Assembly (NCBI GenBank): GCA_950295325.1
Contig: OX485804.1
Location: 22,258,001 to 22,322,000, forward strand
From: Polytrichum commune
Lineage: Eukaryota > Streptophyta > Polytrichopsida > Polytrichales > Polytrichaceae
Length of the DNA: 64,000 nt
Direction: 5' to 3'
Position numbers and translations under genes: made by a program. Below, piece after piece: positions 44,730 to 56,460 of the stretch. How positions within the stretch are numbered: position 1 is the first letter of the stretch; every line of letters begins with the position of its first letter. A model generated the notes under the pieces. It ran no database searches and had not been told where the DNA came from. It was given only the letters and a program-made list of their open reading frames with translations.

Positions 44730-45951
44730 GTATGGTGCATGTAATGTAAGGTAGATGTGCGTAAGTCCACCAAGATGTGGACTTTGCTAATTGTCTCGCA
44801 TTAATTGCATGATTCATATCGTATGTGAGAAGTGGATGTAGAGAGGAAAACATGCAAATAACACACATCTGCCTTATCTTAACTCTTTCATTCTAGAGAG
44901 AATCCCACAAGTTCTTCCTAGAAAAGAGAAGTCATTGTGGAGCCAATTATGTCTTCATCTAGGGGCCCCACTTGGCATGAAGACTCTATGATATTTTCGG
45001 AATAGATAAGTGCAAATCTCATTCGATTTTCAATTTGATTTCAAGCAAAACGATGCTTTGAAGTTTTGAGAAGCTTGTAGAAGGTCACTTAGATTTGAAG
45101 AAGGGAGCAAATATTTATATTCAGGGTGTTGCCTGGTGCAAGGGTCATCCATCTTTAGTAGTGCAACAAGTTATAACACCTGGAACCAAAAATGTTTCAA
45201 AATTGGTATCAAGCTCATTGTGAGAAACACTCATCGCTTAGTCAATGAACTTTGACCACCTCTAGAATAGGCATAAGAACTCCAAATTTGCACATATTAA
45301 TGATGTTTATAACACTTTCTATTTATATCAAACACCTTCATCCATCCCCATCCAAATTTGGAAAAACAAGATTTTTATTGGTTGCCCAATTAGGGGACTT
45401 CAACTTTGTGACCGTTGGACCTTCTCAACTTCAGTTAAAACAAAAAGATAGTTCTTCCTAGATCTTTGTACCGGAGTTGGTTTCCACACACAAGTGGCCG
45501 ATTATAAAATATAATGGTGATAGTGGACTAAATATCCCTCAACATGAAGGGTGGTGTGAAAGTTCCAAGCTGAATTGCACCCTATAGCAACAAGGTATGT
45601 GTGCTTTGTTTGGTTTGTCTTTCATGTTCTCCAACTTCCACCCATTGTGTATACACAACACAACTTGTGTTGCATTAGCAAACCTAAGATGGAGCATCGA
45701 CAAACTTTGGATTGAAAACCTAACCTCCCCTTATTTAGTTATGGTTATTGAGAGTGCACATTTGTTGACTTCTTGACTAAATACATAAGTCCTCCCAATT
45801 GTGTTCATTATTGAGTGTGGAGTGGTGAATAAAATGCGAAGATGTAGTCCAAGTAGATCTCTTTTTAAACGCGCATCTTTATGGTGTTCGTTCTGTGAAC
45901 TTTACCAAACCAAATAGCATCCACATACCGTAAACTATTAAGCTAAATGAG

Positions 45952-46322
45952 TCTTAAGTGGCTCCAATTCTTAACCAAACCCCTAAAACTGATTGGTGTG
46001 TGGTTTAGTGAGGATCAAAGAGCAAACACCATAAAGACACACTTTCAAAAGAGACCAAAGTACGTCCTCAAAGATATAAGTAACTACCTTACACTCAACA
46101 GTGAGCTCAATTGGAAGGACCTATGTATCCAGTCAAGAAACCAACAAACATGCACTTTCGATAATCGTAACGAAAATCATGGGAGGTCCGATTCTCAATC
46201 CAGTTTTTGCATACGTTTCATCGCAGATTTGCTAATGCAACATGAATTTTGTTGTGTAATTCTAATCGGTAGAAGTCGGAGAGCACGGGGAAACGGAACC
46301 AAATAAAACTCCCACATTCCTT
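45952..46322 (+). repeat. Dispersed repeat, copy B, in the MYB 5' flank
   Basis: It matches 12650-13015 in the same orientation along its whole length. Its right border, near CCCACATTCCTTAG, falls about 540 bp before the MYB start codon. That is where the base composition switches from AT-rich to GC-rich, so it marks the distal edge of the promoter. Confidence 0.8.
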
Positions 46323-46859
46323 AGTTGGAAGAGTTGGTTTTGTGGAGCTTAGGAGAGGAGGGATTGAGGGAAGGGAAGGGAAGGCAAGTGGGGGGGGGGG
46401 GGGGGTCCCATGAGTGGCGGGGGGATGCGCAAGAGGCGGGCGCACAACACATGAGGGCAGGGCTGGGGCCGCCACGTGCGCTGCATGGCCCCCAGCCTCC
46501 CTCTCTCTCTCTCTCTCTCTCTCGCCCTTGGATGGATGCGATGGCCATTCCCTCCCCTTCTCCCCCCGTACTCCCCGCGCCCCCTTTGCGTGCCCCCCCC
46601 CCCGGTCCCGCCCCTCCCTTTCCCAGCTCGCCCGCGCGCTCCCTTCTTCGTCATCTCTCTCTCTCCACCTGAATGTGTTGCAGCTTCATCGACGAAAATC
46701 GCTCCACACACCAGCAGCGTCAATTACACGGCACGAGAACGGCGTCGATTGCGTGCGGTGCTGTTCCGTGGATCCGGCCATGGCTGTCGGCTGACGGGAT
46801 TCGCGCTGCTGCAGGAGGTGACGACGCCACGTGAGGCTAGGATTTGCATTGTGACGACC
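46323..46859 (+). promoter_or_regulatory. MYB promoter / 5' UTR region
   Basis: The composition changes sharply here: purine-rich with a G-run (46391-46406), then a (CT)n tract of about ten units (46500-46523) and C-rich DNA. CT tracts close to start sites are common in plant core promoters and 5' UTRs. An ORF open in the MYB frame runs through part of this region, but it is low-complexity (Pro/Ser/Leu) and unlike any MYB N-terminus. No TATA box is certain. Confidence 0.5.
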
Positions 46860-49800
46860 ATGGGCAGGGCGCCATGCTGCGAGAAGGACAGCGTCAAGCG
46901 AGGGCCCTGGACACCCGAGGAGGATACCAAGCTGCTTGCCTGCATCGCGCAGCACGGGACTGGCAGCTGGCGGACACTGCCTAAGAAAGCTGGTATACTT
47001 ACACAGCCGGGGCCCCGAGTCTCTAATTCATCATACAGCTCCGTGGAGTCACTGGGAAAAACTACTACGTATACTCCTGCTGCTGCTGCTACTACTACTA
47101 CTACAACAACTACAGAAGTCTAAGAAAGTCATGACAAAGTAGGACAGGTGAAGGGGGGGGGGGGGGACTTGGTCTCAAGCGCTGATGTTCAGACGTTGAT
47201 TAAGGTCGAGTTTCGAGAAGAAATGCGGTGAAAAGTTTAGAGGCATGTTGATGACTTGTGAGGAGTGCTGCAAGGGGAGTAGGGCCGTAGTATGTGAGCT
47301 GGAAGACTGTATTGGTTGCTTGAGGCTCCTCAGTAGGAATCTGTGTAGCTCCTGAAGAGTGTTGCAGTGCATCCACCAGAATAGCTGATATTCATCTTCT
47401 CAATTTCATGCAGCGTGCAACCTTGCGAGCAAATGTGAAGCAAAATTATTAAATCCTTTACGAGAACAAGACCGAGTGTTCCTGGTGCATTGAGTGCATG
47501 TCTCGATCGCGAGTTCGCAAAAGTGATAATTCGAGACAAACGCTCAGGAAAGTTTGTCTGTCAGTCTGTCCTGTGGCTCGGTGGAGCTGGAGTATGTGTT
47601 ACAAGTGCGAGCAATAATTAGAGGTGAAAGAAACCTGATTAGTGTCAGAAGTGTCATTCAAGTGTGGAGAGGATGCTCACAGCTTCTCATCCACTTCCAA
47701 TTGAACAACATTAAGCGTAGCACACGCAAGCCAATATATCACCGTATCACGAGATAGCGGCTATGTACTGCTTGTTATCAATTGCCGACCTGAATTGGAT
47801 AATATGATCGCGACTGGAATTAAAACAAGAATGATATGAGAAACTGGATGGATTTCACAGGATTGCAGAGGTGTGGAAAGAGCTGTAGGCTGCGCTGGAC
47901 AAACTACCTGCGGCCGGACCTCAAGCATGGACGCTTCACCGATCATGAGGAACAACTGATTGTCAACCTTCATGCAGCTCTAGGCAGCCGGTCAGATTCG
48001 CGAACCTTTAACCAATTAACCTGCAGATCAGACCTCGTCATTACTTTCTTCTTGAAACAAGGTTCATAATCATCATCAGCATGCCCCTGCCTTTTAGACT
48101 AGTCTGTCTGTGTGTGCTCTAATCCATTGGAATTTAGTCGCACCTTTTAATAATTATCATCCATCTTCTATTTCTCCATCAGTGTTTACATTTGTTCTAC
48201 CATCTTAGCGTTCTATGACCACCTGAGGTTGTTAGGCTTCCTCCGTACACTGATTCAATCCTCCTCCATGCTAACATTTTGCCGCTACTTTCAGCACAAT
48301 TGCTGATTATATTGCAAGTGGCAGGACGTCCTGTAGTGAGAAACATGAGACACGGGCTACTGTGCTGGCCAAGTCTACAATACCTGGCGAATACTTAATG
48401 AATGTCCTTTAGAAACGGGATCTGGACTCTCAGTCGATAGATAACGGTTGTCCTCGTAACGCTCGTGTTTAATTAACCAGTAGAGTGCTCCAAAAAGACG
48501 CACGTCATACGCTCTTTAAGAACTATGACCTCTCTTCCAATGGATTGTCATTGGCTCTTGTGAATTAGCTCAGACTGCTAAAGTTCACGAGGATGTGCTG
48601 GTGACAATGTCATGTACGCTTGTACTTTTGAGCATCATATAAATGGATCAGCGACTTGTCAACAGGTTTGGCTAAGGAGTTGCACTCCCCGTGGTCTAAC
48701 TTCGCGTTTCTTAACGCAAGCTCGGACGATTAAAAGAAACTGCATTCTGTTTCTTTGATCTCTTTTTTTAGAGAGCACCTAAGTAGATCAGGCGCTTATC
48801 AAGAGCTTTTTAGGGGCTTCTAAGGGAATTCGATTCTCACTGCCTTTTTTAACGCAAGGTCAACGATTAAAAAAAAGAAAAACTCCATTCTGTTTCTCCT
48901 TTTTGAGCACCGAAGTAGACCAGCGACTTCTCAAGAGCTTTTGGATCTTACCCGTGTCTTAACTGGTCGGACGAAGAAATTTCCATTGCCGTATTTGACA
49001 ACTTGAACGACGCAAATCTAGATTAGCATTCTATCAAAATCTCCTTAACGAATTCCCTTTTACATGTTCGTTACTCCCCGTTTTGAGAAGAAATTCGAAG
49101 GTAGGAATCAACCTTCCACTCCTTTGCTCTTGTGTACAGCTCGACTCCGTGGCATTTTGCAATATCCTCGTAGCCAATACGTTAACCATGCTCTCACTCT
49201 TTTTCTGGTCAAAGTAAGACTTGTTATTTCGGTTCTTTAGATTATGAGCAGCACATATGTATGTTGCCACCTTGTTCAACAACTGTTCAGCAAAGACGAT
49301 CTCGTCGTAAATTTCTTAGAGCAGAGAGGATGTCTCAGGAGTGACATTCTCATGAACTCAATTTTGCACCCTTGCTCGACTTCGAACCGAGAAAGAGATG
49401 AACTGCTGAGACGCAACGTTCTACAACACTTTTGTGAAGGTGCAATAGGAGCTTTAATTCAGTTAAGGACAATTAGATCCTTAACATGGACACTGTATGT
49501 CAATTGAACTTTGATTGGTTTAAACAGTTCAATTCAAATACCTTCAGGTAGAACTAAGGATCATCCCAAATAAAGAGGTAAACATTCTACTGTCGGTAGT
49601 ATATTCCATTAAGATATAAACGTCCGGCAGCCGGCCTGAGCATCCCTAGACAAATAGTTACTGAGGGGCAGCGTCCATGGGTCCATCTGCTTTGAATATT
49701 TTCTTTTACAAATCTGACCACATATCTGAAAAATTTATGAGGCCAGATTTCCTTAGATCTGGCTGTAGCTACCGCACAAGGCTTCTCTCGCATCCCAAAT

Positions 49801-52298
49801 TCTTTCATGGCCCCTGCTATTTTCAGGGAGGCGAGAATGGAGGATCCACCTTCCTTCCTCTCTGTGATAGACAATCTGGCCTCATCGATATTTCTTGGAT
49901 CTGGCCTCCATTTCTCACAACGCTACTTTCTGTCATCATAGAACTTCCCTCAGCTCCTGTCAGCTAATTCATTGTTGGAGTAGGGGCTGGGTAGGATTGG
50001 GTTTTTTCCGTGGGCTAGTATGGAATATATACGGTTTTAAGATGATCGTAGACCAGCTCAAATCATTCACATGACTGTTGATTGTTCTGGAGCTCCTATA
50101 ACAGAACGATGCAGGTTATATAGTTGTGATCCCAGCACACATTTAAAAGTTCTTGTTGATGGTTACGCCATGAAAATTGTCTACAGAAATCATTCATGAA
50201 TTCGAATAATTCATGCCATGTTTTCAGACACACGAGGTTCATAAGCAATGTTTGGATTGAAGCAGAATTTCAAAATAACATTCTGTGAGTAAATGCTGCA
50301 CATGTTGCAAGTGGTGTATATAATATTCCAATTTTGACATAGTGCACTCGGAGTTTTCCAAGTAACATGATCCATATCAGATAGCAAATGTGTTATGCAC
50401 ACCTCGATTTCCCTACAATCTGGTTGCATTTGACTATAAGACATCGACATCGTAGCTGACATTCTAGATTACCGAAGTAGGTAAGTTCATTGAAAGGGTC
50501 AGAACTGTGGAAATTTATTTCAAGGAGGTCAGTTGAGGGTTATTTTGAATGTTTCATTTTGAGTGATATTTCTTGATAAGCTCACCAGTGACCAGTTTTC
50601 ACATCATTTTTTTGTGAGCCAGTGACTTGCTTATGAGGACGAGAAATGGCTGTAATTCCGATTTTGGAACCTGGGCGTGCAGGTGGTCTCTCATTGCTGC
50701 ACAATTGCCTGGACGAACGGACAATGATGTGAAGAATTACTGGAATACGCGCCTCAAGAAGAAATTGTGTGAAATGGGCATCGATCCCATTACGCACAAG
50801 CCCATCTCCCAGCTTCTAGCAGATCTTGCTGGCAGTATGGCACTCCCTAAAGGGGGCGAAATTGCTGAGGCTGCACTTGGATGTTTCAAGGATGACATGC
50901 TAAATGTCCTCATGAGGAAGCGACCTGATTGGCAATTGGAAGGTTCTAATATTGCAGTGCCACCCCCAACACATGGCATCTCAATAGGGCGACAATCATG
51001 GGATATGGTTGCTGGCCCTCGGGCTTTTGTCTCCCAACCAAAGTCTGTCATGACAAGCACATACAACTCAAGCGTCAATGAGCAATGTAACCCAAGGTTG
51101 ACCAATCAAAATCTTCAAGTCGATGCCGTTGTCCAGAAGATCAAGTATAGTTTGTCAAGAGCTGTTCAATCGAATGAGGTAACCGAGTTCAATACAAATG
51201 TTACACCATTCTTATTTATTGTACACCATTTTGAGAATTAAAATGTTTTCACAGTTGAATTTATATTTTCTCAGTAGGATGTCTGGTTGATGTCTGATGA
51301 TCCAGCAAGAAAATGAAGCTACTAATCGTTGCGATCTATGATGCGAATAATTATAAGTACACTATATCTCGTTGTTGACATATAACTTTCATCTGTATAC
51401 AAATATGTTTCGAATTCAAGGTTGACACTCTCAATCATACTCCGCTAATGAGACAAACATGGAAAAAAAAGGAGATTCCAGTCAGGATAACATCTTATCT
51501 TACCAACCTTTATTGCAACTTAACATTCTTATAGGTCCAACTTGGTGCGGATATCATGAAGCCAAGGGAAGAATCATTGTCTCAAAATATGGCAGTCATG
51601 AGTGGACGATATTATCGAGGAGAGGGAGGAAGTCCCGGTAATTCACCACAACCTCTGAATCAATCATTGATTGGAAAGAAAATCTGAATAAAATTTTATT
51701 GCATACTCCCAAACTCAAACGTTTTTGTCTATTTCCTACAATGTCCCTGGGACTACCAAGAAAATGCAGAACCGCACAAATTAAATTTCTCCCAATGGTG
51801 GAAAGCCAGATGTAACTCAACTTGCTTCTTCAGCGACATGTAAGGATATGATAATCAACAGAATTTTGATAATCTGACATCACTGTTTATGCACTCATCA
51901 TTGCTTGGAAGGAGGCCTGGCTATCTCATGAATATATGTAGCTTACATAAAATTCATAACATCATAAATCTGTGATGTTGGCAGGTATGGCAGTAGGAGG
52001 AGAAAATTGCACAATCCAAACTCTACAAATGCCATGCATGGTTGATACACCTCAGATGTTTACCAATCTTTTGTGTGATCAACAAGAAACAAGCACCAGA
52101 AGCCATTGCCAAGAGAGTCCGAGCAGCAACACCCATGTTCCCACAAGCTGCGAAATGGAACCTTGGAGCCCAAGTCCAAGTGGCAGTAGCTGCAGTAACA
52201 CGAGCCTTGTCAATGGTGATGTGTCAGGGCTTGAAAAGGTGCTCAATTCAGACGTCTTTTTGTGGGACTTCTCAGAGCTCGGCTCCATAATGAGTTAG
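46860..52298 (+). CDS. MYB80: R2R3-MYB transcription factor of the MYB80 (MS188/MYB103) group, 5 exons, 391 aa
   Basis: Seen: exons at 46860-46992, 47861-47990, 50683-51178, 51535-51637 and 51985-52298. They total 1176 nt with matching phases. The protein starts [21 protein letters not shown]2 has W17, W37 and W57; R3 has F in the first position, then W89 and W108. The two introns interrupting the repeats are at the usual R2R3-MYB positions. After the repeats come GIDPITHKP (120-128) and [13 protein letters not shown] (149-161), a block typical of MYB80. The C-terminus is acidic/aromatic (FLWDFSELG). Known: in angiosperms MYB80 drives tapetum and pollen-wall genes in anthers. Inferred: in this plant, sporangial tapetum and spore-wall control. 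Exon 4 is needed to restore frame between exons 3 and 5. MYB35/TDF1 is the nearest alternative. Confidence 0.92.
47075..47110. repeat. Trinucleotide microsatellites in MYB intron 1
   Basis: Adjacent (CTG)n and (CTA)n tracts lie in the first intron (46993-47860). A pure G run of about 14 bases follows near 47153. Confidence 0.85.
48620..48960. repeat. Degenerate tandem repeat in MYB intron 2
   Basis: About two and a half units of roughly 130-140 bp. Each contains a GAGCA...AGTAGATCAGCGACTT-like block, TCAAGAGCTTTT, TTAACGCAAG, and ATTCTGTTTCT. The repeat lies in the long second intron (47991-50682, 2.7 kb). The remainder of that intron shows nothing I recognise. Confidence 0.75.
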
Positions 52299-54854
52299 AT
52301 TTATTATGTTCATACAGGTGCAAAAGGAAATGCTAGAATGCGAGCAAAAACCTGAAGGAGAAAAATAGGTCTTGTGAAGGTAACCCTTGATCCCCATCCC
52401 ATGATAGTCATCCTCACTCGATTCTTGAGCCTCTTGTAAAACGAGAAGCTCCTTTTTTCTTAAACGCTGCAACTATAGATTTCCACTTGAACCAAATCGT
52501 TAAGTCAAGGATACTAATTAAGATGGTCATATGCCCTTCACATATGACCGCTATTCTTCGCAAATAAATTAACACCCCTAGCTGATACTTTACAATGTAA
52601 TATACCCGGTTGCCACCCTTTGGACACCCCACAAGGAAGTAGAGAAGTAAAGACCACCTTTTGTCAAATCTCAAGGACAGTCTGATCATTGCATCGAGTG
52701 CCTTCAGATGACACAGTTTCGTTTTATTGCTTGTTGAATAGCAAGACCAAACACCACCAACCCCATGGACTTCCAAGCAATGTAGGTACGTTACTTCCCG
52801 GGGATCCTGCAAACCTTTAGCAATATGATTTCCATGCAATAAATTTCTGATGATACTTAGTACTCTTTGAAATCTACACACAGTGCGGGGTTATCAAATT
52901 TGCGATCTTCACCGTATGATTATTGTCTGATTGGCCCTTCAATTACTTGCGCATCAATTTTGCCTCTATCCATTTCAAGTACATGTATGATATTGTAATG
53001 AATAGCCTAGCTACGACCTCGCTGACAACCGGTAGGTGGTTAGGGTACTCTAAATGAACTCTTGATGATGAACTTATCTGAAGCCAAGAAAAATGAGATT
53101 AATAAAGAGGCACAAGAGCAAAGTAGGCTGGTGGTTACTCTGCAGACGTGTCCTCAAGTAGGACAAAAGTGTTTTTTATTTTTATGCCAACACCTGCTGA
53201 ATAAACTCATACAAAAAACCTTGAAAGAGTCCTTACTGACTCATGCAGCACATGACCACTCATTTGTTCTTGTTTTATTTAGTTTGTTGCTTTGCGATAT
53301 GTTTTTGTTCATCACCCAGTGGAAGCGTCTCTCAACAAGCAGGCGTGCAGGTTTGTCACTCTGGTAAAATTACAGCACTCACACTGCTTTCCATCATTGA
53401 AAGTAACGTAGAGAAAACTGTGAATGAGGGTCATCTTTTGGAACCTTCGATCCACTAGAGTGGGGATTCAAGAAAATGTGGCCCACATAAATATCACAAA
53501 ATGTTGAAGTTCGGGGCTAGGAGTTTTAGGGTTAATGAATAGTGTCTTGTGAACTACATACATGTAGCTATTTACTCCCAAACACTGTTTTGGACAAACC
53601 AATTCTCCAATACAATAGGAACTTTCCTTTATTTTTTCCACAAAATTCCCCATATTTTTGTCCACGAAGCTTAAAAACTCACATACAAAGGTTTCTTTGA
53701 TTTTATCTTCAAGTAAATCTGGTGTTTGTTTTGGAAAACTTGACAAAATCATATTGAACATTTTTGCAGACTTGGAGTTTCTCTTTTTGTTTATATATTT
53801 TGTAGATTACATGATAGTAGAAATTTCTGAAGTATGGTTAGGGTCACCAATATAATGGATGGAATTGGTACCATAGCAACTATTTTCTCAAATAAAATGT
53901 ATATGTACAAACTTGGTTGATTGCAATCTATATACAACAGAAGACATGGTGGTGGTGATGATGGCCTACCATCCCCCATCATTCTCGAGCCATGTTGTCA
54001 AAAAAATTAAAAATTAAAAAATCAAAAAATCCTATGAAATAAGGTCACATGTCAAAGATTTTGTATAAGAAAATTCATGTTACCAAAAGGTGGAAAGATT
54101 GGGGGGGGGGGGATGATGGCTACAAAAGATGTGTATGATATGGGGAATTTGGTGTGGCAGCCATGGGATGGATGGGGGTCATAGGGGGCATGTTGGCAGG
54201 TCATGTGCATGTGTGTGTGTGTCGGGGAAGGGGGGCTTATGGGTATGGGCATACATGCATGTGGCAAATATGCATGGGCATGGGGGGCATATGGCTGCAT
54301 GGGCTTAGAGGGTTGAGGTGGCTATATGCACATGTGCAATGTGTCGGGACAAAACATGTCCAAGCTAGTTTTTATTACATAATTTTTTGGTGTATCATAC
54401 ATGTAACCAAGAATGAAGACATGAACAATTTATGGACATCCAAAAAGTCACATCTATGTTTTGGTTTTCTCAACTATACATGTGTAAGCATGCCTAATAA
54501 GGTTAATTATTTTGATTGGACACTCATGTTTGAGTGGTGTGTGGTGTATTGTGCATCTAAATCCAAACACCAAAAATACCCATGTTAAAAAATATTGAAA
54601 CGAAGAAGAATTTCTATGTGCTCATAATTTGTTAGCCATACTAAGTTCAATAGTCAACACAAATGTCTACATACATATAGATTTGCTAACAAATCAAAAA
54701 GCACATGAGCACATTATCAAATTCAAGGGACGAACATGAAAGTTGAACTTGCTATTTATGAAATTAAGGTGTATATTTTTTGAATTCTTAAAGTGAAAGT
54801 TAAAACTTATGGATGCCTTTAATGGATGCTTCTTTAAGATATGTGTATTTCAAA

Positions 54855-55200
54855 CTTTGACATGCATTCATACATCGATATCCATTATAGGTCACAGTTT
54901 ATGAAAGGTGCAAGGCACCTTCATTGCATGTTTAATATCCTAGGAGAAGTGGCTGCGAAGTGTGTTTTAAATTAGCTTATCTTAAAACCACTCGACCTTT
55001 TAAATTCTGAAAATGAAAGTCATAGATAGCATGGAGGGATATTTTGTGAGTTCTAAAATGATATTTTGAAAGTCAATTAGATTCCAAACTTTGATACATA
55101 CCTATACGTTAGAATCCATTATAGGTCATGGTTCATGAGAGGTGCAATCACCTCAATTAATCGCGTGTTGAATATCCTAGGAGAAGTGGGTGCGAAGCTA
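54855..55200 (+). repeat. Two diverged tandem copies of a roughly 235-bp unit
   Basis: Blocks AAACTTTGA, ATCCATTATAGGTCA, TTCATGAGAGGTGCAA-type text and AATATCCTAGGAGAAGTGG then TGCGAAG occur at about 54855-54960 and again at about 55090-55200. There are many substitutions between them. They are non-coding. Confidence 0.75.
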
Positions 55201-55237
55201 GAACCCTCAAAAAAATGGTCCGTTTTAGGCTTGCTTA

Positions 55238-55766
55238 GGGGTTGTTTACACTACGGACCGTGAAGTCATCCCAAGGCCCTATAAAATCTATGATTGGTTG
55301 TTGAACTCGTCCCGAGACCACTTCAGTCTACACCTAGGAAAAAATGTCAAACTAACCATGAAGTTCAAGGTCCCCAAAAGACATATAATAGGCCTACATT
55401 ATCCACCAACATGGTCCAACGGGTTTTACGGTGGGAGAGGCAAACAAGGTGCCTCTTAAGAGAAGATGAAGAGAAGAGAAGACCAAAAAACAAATGATCG
55501 ACTTGAGATAATAATAATAAAAATAAATAAAAATGCCAATTTTGAACATATATTAAAAAAAATCAGCACCTTCACTTTTTGGTGCATGGTCATACCTCTT
55601 GATCCACATTTGGTTTACACCTAGTGAGGAGTCCAATGGCTTTGTAACTCGATTTAAAAAAAAATCGAACCTTGGAAGTTGAACCATCAAATTGGACAGT
55701 GGGAAAAGACCATCTTCCATATATATGGTCCGACTTCACGGTCCATGGTGGTAAATTAACCAGCCC
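55238..55766. mobile_element. MITE-like inverted-repeat element (about 530 bp)
   Basis: The ends share GGG.TG.TTA and a perfect inverted 13-mer GGACCGTGAAGTC at 55255 and (reversed) about 55728-55745. No transposase ORF and no clear target duplication are seen. The outer sequence resembles the ends of 36167-36517. Confidence 0.5.
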
Positions 55767-56460
55767 TTCAATTCACCCTTGACCTTGGGTGGTATTGGTG
55801 GCGGCCTTCAAGACAAATAAAAGCACGGATAAGTCAATGCCTTGGTGTGCGCCGTGCAAGCCATAAGTTACGTGTTAAACTTAAGCAACAGCTTGACGAA
55901 AACCTTGCAGCAAGTTGCAGCATGGTCACGAGCTAGGTTAATATATATTCAACGTAGTTAGTCGAGTCGTCTCGAATCTCCACCCAATCCAATTCAAATT
56001 TCCAAGTTCTTGGCTCCCGGCCTCTCCATGCCAGTCCCAGTCCCAGTCCCATGCCAGTCCCTACATATATATAACATCATAACTTACATGATGCTCCTGT
56101 CATGGTGGCAGATTCATCTGCCTGCCTGCCTGCCTGCCTCTGACAAGCTTGTCGCGAAGCCTGCTTTCAGATCAAAGTAACCCTGGCCTCTGCCAAATAA
56201 TGGCCGGCCGGCCGGCCCTCCCTCTGCCACGCATTTTCAAGTAGCTCTAGTTAATTACTGCGGCCTTTCGGAGTGCGTCCGTCGAATGAGTAACTTATAC
56301 AAACCCCGCTCGCGCGCGCGCTCGGATTGATTTGGCTTGCAAGCTACGATACTTACCAGGTCAACGAATTCAAGATCTGATGCAGCAGTGGATGCGGTTG
56401 CAGCAGCAGCAGCAGCAGGGGTCATGTCCGAGTGTGGGAAGATCGGCACCCGATGCAGAG

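Larger units (their letters stand above)
22441..45951. other. Gene-poor intergenic block
   Basis: About 23.5 kb without any gene I can support. ORFs here are short and lack recognisable motifs; the longest is 176 aa at 22445-22975. Recognisable content is repeats and transposon-like elements, listed individually. The stretches 27712-30165, 31091-36166 and 44730-45951 show nothing beyond AT-rich unique-looking DNA and simple repeats. Confidence 0.65.
52299..56460. other. Intergenic DNA downstream of the MYB gene
   Basis: The first few hundred bases should be the MYB 3' UTR. No gene is recognised beyond; the largest ORF is 155 aa (minus, 52414-52881) and lacks motifs. A G run lies near 54102, with a (CCTG)n tract and GGCC-rich palindromes near 56120-56220. 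Two repeats are listed separately. Confidence 0.6.

Noticed and set aside
46476-47123. 215-aa open frame that includes the MYB start
   Set aside because: The upstream part is low-complexity Pro/Ser/Leu from CT- and C-rich DNA, and the downstream part reads into intron 1. The ATG at 46860 gives the standard MGR.PCCEK N-terminus.
52414-52881. 155-aa minus-strand ORF downstream of the MYB gene
   Set aside because: No domain-like pattern and no exon partners. Probably chance.
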